Of a stretch of 64,000 bases of DNA, positions 46,475 to 54,150 are shown one piece after another. This DNA is from Verrucomicrobiaceae bacterium E54. GTDB lineage: Bacteria; Verrucomicrobiota; Verrucomicrobiia; Verrucomicrobiales; Akkermansiaceae. The DNA is taken from positions 116,545 to 180,544 of the forward strand of contig JAKZES010000005.1 of NCBI GenBank assembly GCA_022548915.1, read 5' to 3'. Every line of letters starts with the position of its first letter. Position 1 is the first letter of the stretch. Below the pieces are notes generated by a model. The model ran no database searches and was not told the origin of the DNA. It saw nothing but the letters and a program-made list of their open reading frames with translations. Both the position numbers and the translations under genes were made by a program.

Positions 46475-46977
46475 GCCCGCAGTTCAACCATCGTGACGAC
46501 CATCCGGTCGCCGCTCATCGGGCGGAACCCGAACCGTTCATACCACGCCACTGCCTGCTCGTCCTTCGGATCGACCACGACCACCACGAAGGGAATCTCG
46601 GATACAAGGCAGCGGGTCAGGGCGTCATAGAGCAAGCGCTCGCCGATTCGCTGGCCCTGCACCGACTTCGCCACTGCCAGACGGCCGAGCAAGGCCGCTC
46701 CGATCCGCCGATAGCGGGGCAGCTTCCGCCCGAGCGACTTCGGCAGCTCCGGCAGCTCGCTCATTTCCACCGCCTCGGCGGACAAGGTGTAGTAGCCGAG
46801 GATCTCCTGCCCCCGCTCCGAAGCCACCGCGACCCAGCATCCGCAGGCCCCGCGCTTCACATCCTGGTTGGCCTGCTTCGCGAGGTAGTCGTTCAGCTCC
46901 GGCACCCCACAGTCGAAATCCTCGCGGTCGTGACGCGAGCGATCGAGCACCTGAATGTGGAGAAGCTCAGGCATCAT
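46459..46977 (-). CDS. GNAT-family acetyltransferase, TacT-like toxin
   Basis: A 172-residue GNAT protein resembling the TacT/AtaT toxins that acetylate aminoacyl-tRNA. It has DFDCGVPELNDYLAKQA (typical toxin start), acetyl-CoA loop VQGQRIGERLL, and the conserved C-terminal WYERFGFRPM with the Tyr. A Shine-Dalgarno-like GAGGG precedes the tandem ATGATG start. It overlaps the DUF1778 antitoxin gene tail-to-tail and the upstream 80-residue reading frame by ATGA. Confidence 0.88.
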   Translation of the reverse strand: MMPELLHIQVLDRSRHDREDFDCGVPELNDYLAKQANQDVKRGACGCWVAVASERGQEILGYYTLSAEAVEMSELPELPKSLGRKLPRYRRIGAALLGRLAVAKSVQGQRIGERLLYDALTRCLVSEIPFVVVVVDPKDEQAVAWYERFGFRPMSGDRMVVTMVELRAYFAG

Positions 46978-47216
46978 GCACCCTCTTTCCGGACATCATC
47001 TCCATTGCGTGACGGCGCATCCACTTGTCGAGATAGACCGTCGGAGCCCGTCAGCTCCGCGCCTGTGGGATCGCGCACGATCACCAGCTTGAACGAGTCC
47101 TTGGGGATCTTGAAACGGTTCCCCACCTCCCGCGCTGCTTTGTCGTCGTCACGTCTGCCCGGAAGCTCCTGTTTTCTGCCTGCAGGTCGCGCAACTTTCA
47201 TTTCCGCGTATTCCAT
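46974..47216 (-). CDS. Small basic protein coupled to the GNAT toxin gene, unknown
   Basis: An 80-residue reading frame whose stop overlaps the GNAT start (ATGA). It has a basic N-terminal half (ARPAGRKQELPGRRDDDKA), the segment FKIPKDSFKLVIVRDPTGAEL and an acidic/polar tail. No family was recognised. It could be a third component of the toxin-antitoxin locus or a chance frame left from the decayed island; the coupled overlap and readable middle part favour a real gene slightly. Confidence 0.4.
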   Translation of the reverse strand: MEYAEMKVARPAGRKQELPGRRDDDKAAREVGNRFKIPKDSFKLVIVRDPTGAELTGSDGLSRQVDAPSRNGDDVRKEGA

Positions 47217-47263
47217 ACAAACCCGAGTTCCTCCAGCCGCCTTATTCGGTCCACATCTTTCAT
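47198..47263 (-). pseudogene. Remnant of a helicase-associated (HA) repeat
   Basis: A 21-codon frame reading MKDVDRIRRLEELGFVWNTR. The motif RIRRLEELGFVW is the hallmark of HA repeats at the C-terminus of some DEAD/DEAH helicases in bacterial mobile islands. No helicase body is present. This identification is by one short motif only. Confidence 0.35.
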
Positions 47264-47272
47264 ATCACCCCG

Positions 47273-47509
47273 TTAATGGATCCGTTGAGTGTTCACCCAC
47301 CGACCTAGCTCCTTGTCCTCGTCCCACTCTTCGTGGGCAGCCGGGAAGCGGACATCGGCGTAGCGGAGGAAGATCAGGCCGAGAACGACCGGCGGGAATT
47401 CGAAGCGCTTGAGGGCGGCATTGGCCCAGAGTTGGTTGGCGGCGTCCCAGAGCTGCTTTTCCAGCTCGAAATGGGAGTCGTCGGCGGAGGCGGGTTCGGT
47501 CCAGTGCAT
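47273..47509 (-). pseudogene. 5' remnant of a type I methyltransferase gene (hsdM)
   Basis: A 78-codon frame starting MHWTEPASADDSHFELEK and containing LWDAANQLWANAALKRFEFP and VLGLIFLRYADVRF. This is the conserved N-terminal helical domain of HsdM (LW.aAd.Lr...l...ey..pvLgLiFLrfad.rf). It breaks off after about 75 residues; the SAM and NPPF motifs are absent. It lies 94 bp from tRNA-Arg. Confidence 0.72.
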
Positions 47510-47603
47510 GGGCGGGAAAAAGCAAATTGCCTCCTCTAACGGTGGCACGGGCAGCGTAAGGACGCCAAACCCAGCGTGACAAGGCGAAGCGCCGGCCGAA
47601 AAG

Positions 47604-47675
47604 CGTCCCCGGGAGGAATCGAACCTCCATCTAAGGTTTAGGAAACCCTTGTTCTATCCGTTGAACTACAGGGAC
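47604..47675 (-). tRNA. tRNA-Arg (anticodon CCT)
   Basis: A 72-nt cloverleaf on the minus strand: acceptor GTCCCTG/CGGGGAC, anticodon stem AGGGT/ACCTT with loop TTCCTAA (anticodon CCT, reads AGG), and T-loop GGTTCGATTCC. No encoded CCA. The decayed island starts at its 3' side, which is a common integration position. Confidence 0.93.
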
Positions 47676-47764
47676 GGGTGACGGCGGGAGACTAGTCGGG
47701 GGGATGGCGCCGGTGCAAGTCCCGGGCTTGCCGGATCCCGCCTCACTGGCGAGCATGGTCCCGC

Positions 47765-49126
47765 GTGAGCGAATCCGACCCGCCCCAAACCACGATCTTC
47801 CACCGCCTCGAGTTCCTCCTGTTCCGCGGGATGGAGCGGGTGCTCGGGGGAATTTCGCTGGCCGACACCTGCCGCCTGGGCCGGGCCGCAGGACGGATGC
47901 TCCATGCGCTCACCCCGCGCCACCGCCGCATCGTCCGGCGCAATCTCCGCATCGCCACGGTTGCCGAGGCACCTTCCCCTGAGCAGCTCCGGGAGCTGGT
48001 CCTCGAAGTCTACCGCCGGGCAGGTGCCAACTTCCTCGCGGCACTCAAGACCCCGACCCTCGACCTCGACGCCGTTCACGAGGCCACCCTTGCCGAGGGC
48101 ACCGAGCACCTCGGAGGGCGCGGTCCCGGGCACCGCGGCGTGATCCTGACCATGGCCCACATGGGAAACTGGGAGGCGACCACGCGACTGTGCAAGGCCT
48201 ACGTCGGTGAGGCGGACTACGGAGGGGTCTACCGTCCTCTGGGAAATCCCCTGCTCGACCAGCTCACTCAAAGCCGCCGCTCCATGGACGGCGCGAAAAT
48301 GTTCAGCCGCAAGGATGGCTTTCACGCGCCGGCGGCCCTCCTCCGCGATGGCGGCATGCTCGGGGTGCTCGCCGATCACAAGGCCGGTGCCCGCGGGGTC
48401 GCGATCCCCTTCTTCGGGAAACTCACCACCTGCTCGCCCCTGCCCACCCTGCTCGCCAAGCGCGGACGGGCCGACGTGACCGTGCTGAGCATGGCCACCG
48501 AAAGTCCGGGGCGGTGGCGCCTCGGCGTGCGCCCGATGGAAGGCAAGCCGGAAGTCGGGCGCATCATGTCGGCGCTGGAGGCGAGCATGAGGACGAGCCT
48601 CACCGATGTCTTCTGGTTCCACGACCGCTGGCGGGTGAACTCGCTGCGACCGCTCAGCCTCTTCACCCGGATCGACCCCGAGCAGGCCGCCGCGGCCACC
48701 GTCCCGCTGCGGATGGTCCTGAGCCTGCCGCACGATCTCGAAGCGGCGCTCCGCATCCAGATCACCGACCGGCTTCTCGCCTCCCGCCCGGACCTCCGGC
48801 TCGACCTTCTCGGCGATGATCCGGCACTTGCCGGAAACGACCGGATCGCGATCCATCGATGGGATCCCGACCAACCGCCCGAGCACGCCGACGCCACCCT
48901 GCGCCGCATCGATGAGTCCCATCCCGCTCCCCTCGACGGCGTCATTCTCTTCGGTGGAGAGAAGAAGATCGCCCGGGCTGCGAAGCGCGCCGGAATCCGG
49001 GCCATCGTCGGGGTCGGCGTGGCCGGCAAGCCGTGGAGTTCCCGCCACGCCACGCCCACCGATCCTTCCGGCTGGCTCGCGATCGTCGATGAACTCGCCT
49101 GGGTCCCGCCCCGTTTCCGCAAGTGA
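47765..49126 (+). CDS. Lipid A acyltransferase-like protein fused to a C-terminal Rossmann-like domain
   Basis: A 453-residue protein. Residues about 1-300 are an LpxL/HtrB-type acyltransferase with the catalytic H-x4-E in AHMGNWE (His132, Glu137) and the later DHKAGARGVAIPFFG. LpxL normally ends near 310; here about 150 more residues (VPLRMVLSLPHDLEAALRI onwards, with LDGVILFGGEKKIARAAKR) look like half of a GT-B/heptosyltransferase-type fold. Start GTG at 47765. The stop overlaps the next gene by GTGA, and the following ELM1-like and GT4 genes continue the operon, so it is probably part of lipopolysaccharide or glycolipid assembly. Confidence 0.8.
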   Translation: MSESDPPQTTIFHRLEFLLFRGMERVLGGISLADTCRLGRAAGRMLHALTPRHRRIVRRNLRIATVAEAPSPEQLRELVLEVYRRAGANFLAALKTPTLDLDAVHEATLAEGTEHLGGRGPGHRGVILTMAHMGNWEATTRLCKAYVGEADYGGVYRPLGNPLLDQLTQSRRSMDGAKMFSRKDGFHAPAALLRDGGMLGVLADHKAGARGVAIPFFGKLTTCSPLPTLLAKRGRADVTVLSMATESPGRWRLGVRPMEGKPEVGRIMSALEASMRTSLTDVFWFHDRWRVNSLRPLSLFTRIDPEQAAAATVPLRMVLSLPHDLEAALRIQITDRLLASRPDLRLDLLGDDPALAGNDRIAIHRWDPDQPPEHADATLRRIDESHPAPLDGVILFGGEKKIARAAKRAGIRAIVGVGVAGKPWSSRHATPTDPSGWLAIVDELAWVPPRFRK

Positions 49127-50031
49127 CCGATCCCCTTTCCATCCTCCTGCTCACGGACGGCAAGGCCGGCCACGAAAACCAGTCGCTGGGCCTGATCGAG
49201 GCAATCGGGAGACTGACACCCATCGAGGTGGAAAAGCGGCGGGTTCACAAGCGCGGCCTGGCAGCGCTGCTGGATTCACCGTCCCCGGAACGATCACCCG
49301 CGCTCATCGTCGGGGCGGGCCACCGCACGCACCTGCCGATGCTGGATTTCAGCCGGAGGACCGATGCCCCCTGCGTGCTCCTGATGAAGCCGACCATTCC
49401 GTCCACGTTCTTCGACCTGTGCGTCATCCCCGAACACGATCTCGGTGATGGCAAGGCCGGCCCACACACGATCGTCAGCAAGGGTGCCCTCAACCGGGTG
49501 CCTCCCCCGGGGGACGCCGCCAAACACGGCGGATTGATCCTGATCGGCGGACCTTCAAAGATCCACCGCTGGGACGAAGCGGCAGTGGTCGAGGCGGTGA
49601 ACGCCATCGTCGGGCGCTGCGGCGACCGGCCGTGGCGGATCACCGACTCGCGGCGAAGCCCCGGGGGAACCCTCGATCGCATCACCCGGGCATGCCCCGG
49701 AATCGCCGGCTACCCGCACGGATCGACGGGTGCCGAATGGTTGCCGCAACGGCTGGCCGAGGCCGCCGAGGTCTGGGTCACCTCGGATTCGATTTCGATG
49801 ATCTACGAGAGCCTTAGTAGCGGCGCCAGGGTCGGACTCATCCCCACGCCCCTGAAGAAGCCCGGACGGGTCTCGCGGGGAGTCGACCGCCTGGTCGAAG
49901 AGGGCTGGATCACTCCATTCGACGAATGGATGGGTCGCGGCGAACTTCCCGCCCCGCCCCGCATCCTGCGGGAAGCCGACCGCTGTGCGGCTCTGGTCCT
50001 TGAACGTTACTTTCCCGGCCGCCTACCATGA
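49123..50031 (+). CDS. ELM1/GtrOC1-like putative nucleotide-diphospho-sugar glycosyltransferase
   Basis: A 302-residue protein of the mitochondrial-fission ELM1-like family (PF06258), which has a GT-B-like fold and is found in LPS gene clusters. Visible landmarks are LLLTDGKAGHENQSLGL at the N-terminus, VGAGHRTHLPML, LILIGGPSKIHRW and the C-terminal VTSDSISMIYESLSSGARVGL, which is the family's best-conserved stretch. Start GTG overlaps the previous stop (GTGA); its own stop overlaps the GT4 gene by ATGA. Exact reaction unknown. Confidence 0.85.
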   Translation: MTDPLSILLLTDGKAGHENQSLGLIEAIGRLTPIEVEKRRVHKRGLAALLDSPSPERSPALIVGAGHRTHLPMLDFSRRTDAPCVLLMKPTIPSTFFDLCVIPEHDLGDGKAGPHTIVSKGALNRVPPPGDAAKHGGLILIGGPSKIHRWDEAAVVEAVNAIVGRCGDRPWRITDSRRSPGGTLDRITRACPGIAGYPHGSTGAEWLPQRLAEAAEVWVTSDSISMIYESLSSGARVGLIPTPLKKPGRVSRGVDRLVEEGWITPFDEWMGRGELPAPPRILREADRCAALVLERYFPGRLP

Positions 50032-51122
50032 AGATCCTCCAGGTCCTGCCCGAGCTCAATTCCGGCGGCGTCGAGCGCGGCACGCTGGAGCTATCCGCCC
50101 ACCTCGCCCGCGAGGGACACGAATCCGTCGTCCTTTCCGGTGGCGGGCGGCTCGTCGGCGAACTCGAAGCCGACGGCGGCCGCCACATCGAGTTGCCGGT
50201 CGGGCGGAAGTCCATAAGCTCCCTCGCTCTGATCCCCCGGCTCCGGCGGTTGATGCGCGACGAGAAGCCGGACATCGTCCACGTTCGCTCGAGGGTCCCC
50301 GCGTGGCTCGTGTGGAGGGCATGGAAGCACCTGCCCCCCGGCGGGCGCCCGCGACTCGTCTCCACCGTTCACGGCTTCTATTCGGTCAACCGCTGGTCGG
50401 CGATCATGACCCGCGGCGAGCGGGTGATCTGCGTGTCCGAGAGCATCAAGGAATACGTGCTGACCAACTATCCGAAGGTGTCCGAGCCCTTGCTGCGGGT
50501 CATTCCACGCGGGGTGGACCCGGAGCGCTACCCCTACGGGTTCCGGCCGGATACCGCTTGGCTGACCGCTTTTGAAAGCGCTTTTCCGGCAACCCGGGGG
50601 AAAACCCTCATCACCCTTCCAGGGCGCATCACCCGCCTCAAGGGCCATGGTGATCTCATCGATATCCTCAATGAACTCTCCGATCGCCCGGATGTGCACG
50701 CCGTGGTTGTCGGTGGCGCCCACCCGCGCAAGGCCGCCTACCTCGAGGAAGTCCTTGAGCGGGTGAAGGCGGAGGGCCTGACCGAGCGAATCACCTTCAC
50801 CGGGAACCGCGACGACCTCCGCGAGATCCTTGCCATCTCGACGGTGGTGCTGTCCTTGACCACGCAACCCGAATCCTTCGGCCGCACGACCCTCGAGGCG
50901 CTGGCCATGGGAGTTCCCGTCGTCGGCTACGACCACGGGGGCGTCGGCGAGCAGCTCGCCCGGCTGTTCCCGGAAGGCTGTGTCCCGCCGCTCGATGTGA
51001 AGGCCGCCGCCAAGGCCATCGAAGCCCAGCTCGACCACCCCGCGACCGTCCAACCGGACAACCCCTTCACCCTTCAGCGCATGCTGGAAGGAACCGTGGA
51101 TGTTTACCGCGAGCTTCTCTGA
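50028..51122 (+). CDS. Glycosyltransferase family 4 protein
   Basis: A 364-residue GT-B retaining glycosyltransferase. It has the N-terminal VLPELNSGGVERGTLEL, STVHGFYSVN, VIPRGVDPERY (the usual nGvd), GRITRLKGHGDL and the donor-site segment PESFGRTTLEALAMGVPVV with the E-x7-E pattern. It is the last gene of the three-gene envelope operon (coupled by ATGA). Probably adds a sugar during LPS or exopolysaccharide synthesis; donor and acceptor unknown. Confidence 0.92.
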   Translation: MKILQVLPELNSGGVERGTLELSAHLAREGHESVVLSGGGRLVGELEADGGRHIELPVGRKSISSLALIPRLRRLMRDEKPDIVHVRSRVPAWLVWRAWKHLPPGGRPRLVSTVHGFYSVNRWSAIMTRGERVICVSESIKEYVLTNYPKVSEPLLRVIPRGVDPERYPYGFRPDTAWLTAFESAFPATRGKTLITLPGRITRLKGHGDLIDILNELSDRPDVHAVVVGGAHPRKAAYLEEVLERVKAEGLTERITFTGNRDDLREILAISTVVLSLTTQPESFGRTTLEALAMGVPVVGYDHGGVGEQLARLFPEGCVPPLDVKAAAKAIEAQLDHPATVQPDNPFTLQRMLEGTVDVYRELL

Positions 51123-51194
51123 TCCGGGGCGCGGAGGCCACCCCTTTGGCACTTGGAACTTCTCACTTGGACCTTCGAGGCGCAGCCTCGCTCC

Positions 51195-51854
51195 GTGTCC
51201 GCCTTCCCTTTCCGGCCCCGCTCTCCCCTCTGCGAGAGTCATGCCGAGGAGCGGGCGTCGATGTGGAGCCATGCCCTCGGAACGGTGATGGCCGTCGTCG
51301 CGCTGGTGATCATGATCCTCGTTGCGGCCGGAGATCCCCTCCGCGTGGTCGCCGCCTCGATCTTCGGTGCCACCCTGGTTCTGCTCTACGGTGCGTCCAC
51401 GATCTATCACGCCCACTCCTGTCCGCGTCTGAAGCCCTTCCTCCAGATCATCGACCACGCCTGCATCTATCTCCTCATTGCCGGGTCCTACACACCGCTC
51501 ACGCTCGTGATCCTGCGCGGAGCGTGGGGCTGGACACTCTTCGGCATCGTCTGGTTCCTGGCCATCGTCGGCGTGGCGGTGAAGGCCTGCATGCGGGGCA
51601 AGCGCGAGAGCTGGTGGTCGACGGCGCTCTACCTCGGCATGGGCTGGCTCGCCGTGATCGCGATCCGCCCGCTTCTCGCCGCGCTGCCCCCGGCCGGTCT
51701 CGCCTGGCTTGTCGCCGGCGGACTCTGCTACTCCTTCGGCGTCTTTTTCTTCATCCGCGAAAAGATGCGCTTCAACCACGCGATCTGGCATCTGTTCGTG
51801 ATCGCCGGCAGCGCCTGCCACGTGGTGGCCACCACGGTTTACATGCTCCGTTGA
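51195..51854 (+). CDS. trhA: Hemolysin III family protein (TrhA)
   Basis: A 219-residue membrane protein with seven hydrophobic segments of the PAQR/hemolysin III type, with LYGASTIYHAHS, the conserved IDHACIYLLIAGSYTP and C-terminal FNHAIWHLFVIAGSACHVV, whose His residues bind metal in PAQR proteins. Family members regulate membrane fluidity or unsaturated lipid levels. The start is uncertain: a GTG at 51195 gives SHAEERASMWSHALGT at the expected place; a TTG at 51153 is possible. It is followed 6 bp later by mutM. Confidence 0.83.
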   Translation: MSAFPFRPRSPLCESHAEERASMWSHALGTVMAVVALVIMILVAAGDPLRVVAASIFGATLVLLYGASTIYHAHSCPRLKPFLQIIDHACIYLLIAGSYTPLTLVILRGAWGWTLFGIVWFLAIVGVAVKACMRGKRESWWSTALYLGMGWLAVIAIRPLLAALPPAGLAWLVAGGLCYSFGVFFFIREKMRFNHAIWHLFVIAGSACHVVATTVYMLR

Positions 51855-51860
51855 AATGCC

Positions 51861-52679
51861 ATGCCCGAGCTTCCCGAAGTCGAAACCACCCGCCGCGGCA
51901 TCGAGCCGCATCTGGTCGGACGCCCGTTGACCCGCATTCTCATCCGCGAGAGCCGTCTCCGTCACCCCGTCCCTGACAGCCTCGAAGCGCTGGGCGGAAT
52001 CCGGGTGAAAGGGGTCCGGCGCCGAGGGAAATACCTGCTCCTCGATCTCGATCGGCAGGGTTCGCTCATCGTCCACCTCGGCATGTCCGGAAGCCTTCGT
52101 ATTGCGGGAACCGGCGAGGAGTTCCGCAAGCACGACCATCTGGTCTTCGGACTCCCCGATGGTCTCGAACTCCGCTACCACGACCCGCGACGATTCGGCC
52201 TGGTGCTGCATGTGCCGGAGGGCAATCCGCTGGACCACCCCCTGCTCAGCTCGCTCGGCCCGGAACCGCTCGGCGACGGCTTCGATGCGGCCGTCCTGCA
52301 CGCCGCCTGCCGCAAGCGCAGTGCCCCGATCAAGCAGGTCATCATGGACGCCTCGGTCGTCGTCGGGGTCGGCAACATCTACGCCAGCGAGTCGCTCTTC
52401 CACGCCGGCATCCGCCCGCGGATCGCCGCGAGACGCGTCAGTGGCCCGCGTCTCGAAAAACTCGTCACCGCCATCCGGCAGGTTCTCACCGCCTCGATCG
52501 AGCAGGGCGGTACCACGCTGCGCGACTTCGTCAACAGCGACGGCGAACCGGGCTACTTCCGGCAGAAGCTCTTCGTCTATGAACGCGCCGGCGAGCCCTG
52601 CCGGAACTGCGGCGGGAGCATCCGCCACGCGGTTCTCGGGCAGCGCTCGACCTACTGGTGTCCGGCCTGCCAGCGGTAG
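51861..52679 (+). CDS. mutM: Formamidopyrimidine-DNA glycosylase (Fpg/MutM)
   Basis: Bifunctional glycosylase/AP lyase that excises 8-oxoguanine and formamidopyrimidines. The 272-residue protein starts MPELPEVETTRRGIEPHL, with Pro2 as catalytic nucleophile and Glu3, has Lys57 in RRGKYLLLDL, and ends in the zinc finger with Cys247, Cys250, Cys267 and Cys270. All key residues are present. It follows trhA closely on the same strand. Confidence 0.96.
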   Translation: MPELPEVETTRRGIEPHLVGRPLTRILIRESRLRHPVPDSLEALGGIRVKGVRRRGKYLLLDLDRQGSLIVHLGMSGSLRIAGTGEEFRKHDHLVFGLPDGLELRYHDPRRFGLVLHVPEGNPLDHPLLSSLGPEPLGDGFDAAVLHAACRKRSAPIKQVIMDASVVVGVGNIYASESLFHAGIRPRIAARRVSGPRLEKLVTAIRQVLTASIEQGGTTLRDFVNSDGEPGYFRQKLFVYERAGEPCRNCGGSIRHAVLGQRSTYWCPACQR

Positions 52680-52684
52680 GGCTG

Positions 52685-53755
52685 CTACTGATCCGAAAGG
52701 ATCGCCGCCGCGGTGAGCTCGGCGAAAGTCCCGGTGGCGCCGATGTAGTGGATCTTGCGGTCCGGTCCGAGCACGTAGGCGGTGGGACGCATTCCGACGC
52801 GGTAGGCCTTGGCGAGCTTGCCGTCGGGGTCGGAGAAGTTCGGCCAGTCCACCTGGCCACTGCTTTGCAGCTTCCGGAGTCCGGCGTTCGGACCGGTGTG
52901 GACGCCGATCACCTCGAAGTCCTTGCCCTCGAAGCGCTCGTCGCGGCGCAGGGTCGCCACCCATTCGAGCAGCCCGTCGGTCTCCGCGCCCGTCGATTCC
53001 CAGAAGATCAACAAGCGGACCTTTCCGGCATGCTGCGACAGCTTCACCGGCCTGCCGCCGGAGTCGACCCCGTCGAGTTCGGGTGCCGTCGCGCCCTTCG
53101 ACAGGTTCATGATGATGTAGAGTTCCTCCTCGGCCATTTCCGCAACCGACACGCCGTCGATGGTCACGTCCGCCGCATCGATGATGGCCTTGCGAAGCAT
53201 GGAGAGCCGCTCGCGCATGATCCGCGGATCATCGGCCGCGGCTTTCGCCAGCATCGCCACGCCCAGCGCCGCAACGCCGGCCACCTCCTTGTCCGGATTG
53301 CGCGCGGCGATCCGTCTCAGCAGTTCCAATTCATCCATCCCGCCGCAGGCCACCAGTCCCAGGCAAACCGATGGCAACGACTTGCTGGCGACATGGTGCC
53401 GGGCGACCGCCTCGCGGATTTTCGCCGCCTCGTCCCGCATCGCCGGCAGCGCCTGTCCCTCCGGACCCTCCTCAGTCAGCGGACCCACCACGCGCAGAAA
53501 CCAACCCGCGGGCTCCAGGGTCCATTCCTGGTCGAGGCTGCCTCCGATCACGCTCCACATCCGGCGCGCGGCGAGCAGCGGGTCCGGTCGATCCTTGAGC
53601 AGCTTCTCCCGCTCCGCATCGGTCTGGGCCAGCTTCATCCTGATCTGGAAGGCCTCGGCGGATTTCTCGAAGGCGGTGCGCACGGCCTCCGCCTGCGACG
53701 GCGTGCCCGCCATCGCGGTCGGCAGCATCAAGAGTAGGGCGGCGATCAGGCGCAT
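52685..53755 (-). CDS. Exported redoxin-fold (TlpA-like) protein lacking the CxxC motif
   Basis: A 356-residue exported protein with a signal peptide (MRLIAALLLMLPTAMAG), an Ala/Leu-rich helical middle (HEAT-like impression) and a C-terminal AhpC/TSA-thioredoxin fold from about 235 (GATAPELDGVDSGGRPVKLSQ). In the fold, the active-site segment reads LLIFWESTGAETDGLL where TlpA-type proteins have FWATWCGPC, so no redox cysteines are present; it is presumably a binding or scaffolding protein. The ATG at 53753-53755 is preferred to an upstream in-frame start that would overlap gatC antisense. Convergent with mutM. Confidence 0.72.
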   Translation of the reverse strand: MRLIAALLLMLPTAMAGTPSQAEAVRTAFEKSAEAFQIRMKLAQTDAEREKLLKDRPDPLLAARRMWSVIGGSLDQEWTLEPAGWFLRVVGPLTEEGPEGQALPAMRDEAAKIREAVARHHVASKSLPSVCLGLVACGGMDELELLRRIAARNPDKEVAGVAALGVAMLAKAAADDPRIMRERLSMLRKAIIDAADVTIDGVSVAEMAEEELYIIMNLSKGATAPELDGVDSGGRPVKLSQHAGKVRLLIFWESTGAETDGLLEWVATLRRDERFEGKDFEVIGVHTGPNAGLRKLQSSGQVDWPNFSDPDGKLAKAYRVGMRPTAYVLGPDRKIHYIGATGTFAELTAAAILSDQ

Positions 53756-53848
53756 CGGGGAAATCCTAGGTCGCCCATCCAGGCCTGACAAGCCCCCGGC
53801 GGACGCGCGCTTGCCGTGGTCGGTTCCGTCCCCTTTACTCCCCGCGCG

Positions 53849-54142
53849 ATGGCCACCCACCACATCGATGTCCGATATGTCGCCGAGCTTGCCCGGCTCG
53901 AGCTGACCGATGCCGAATGCGAGGAATTCCAGCCGCAGCTGAATGCCATTCTGAGCTACGCCGAAAGCCTTTCGAAGCTCGACGTCGAGGGAATCGAGCC
54001 GATGGCCCACCCGGTGCCGGTCCACGACGTGATGCGCGAGGACATCCCCCGCCCCGGGCTCGACCGGGACGCGGTTCTCGCCAATGCCCCCGACCAGACC
54101 CAGGGCCAGATCCGGGTCCCGAAGGTGATCGCCGACGCCTGA
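53849..54142 (+). CDS. gatC: GatC, subunit C of the aspartyl/glutamyl-tRNA amidotransferase
   Basis: A 97-residue small subunit that stabilises GatA-GatB. It starts MATHHIDVRYVAELARLELTD, the family start, and contains ILSYAESLSKLDVEGIEPMAH, the conserved loop. It lies 8 bp before gatA. GatB is not in the window. Confidence 0.94.
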   Translation: MATHHIDVRYVAELARLELTDAECEEFQPQLNAILSYAESLSKLDVEGIEPMAHPVPVHDVMREDIPRPGLDRDAVLANAPDQTQGQIRVPKVIADA

Positions 54143-54150
54143 GCCAAGCC

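Noticed and set aside
47604..47675. An attachment-site repeat of the tRNA-Arg 3' end within the island
   Set aside because: I looked for a copy of the T-arm/acceptor sequence between 44880 and 47600 and saw none.
50091..52964. A 957-codon minus-strand open frame through the GT4, trhA and mutM genes
   Set aside because: It is antisense to three well-supported genes, is rich in Arg/Gly/Asp/His as typical of shadow frames in G+C-rich DNA, and matches no family.
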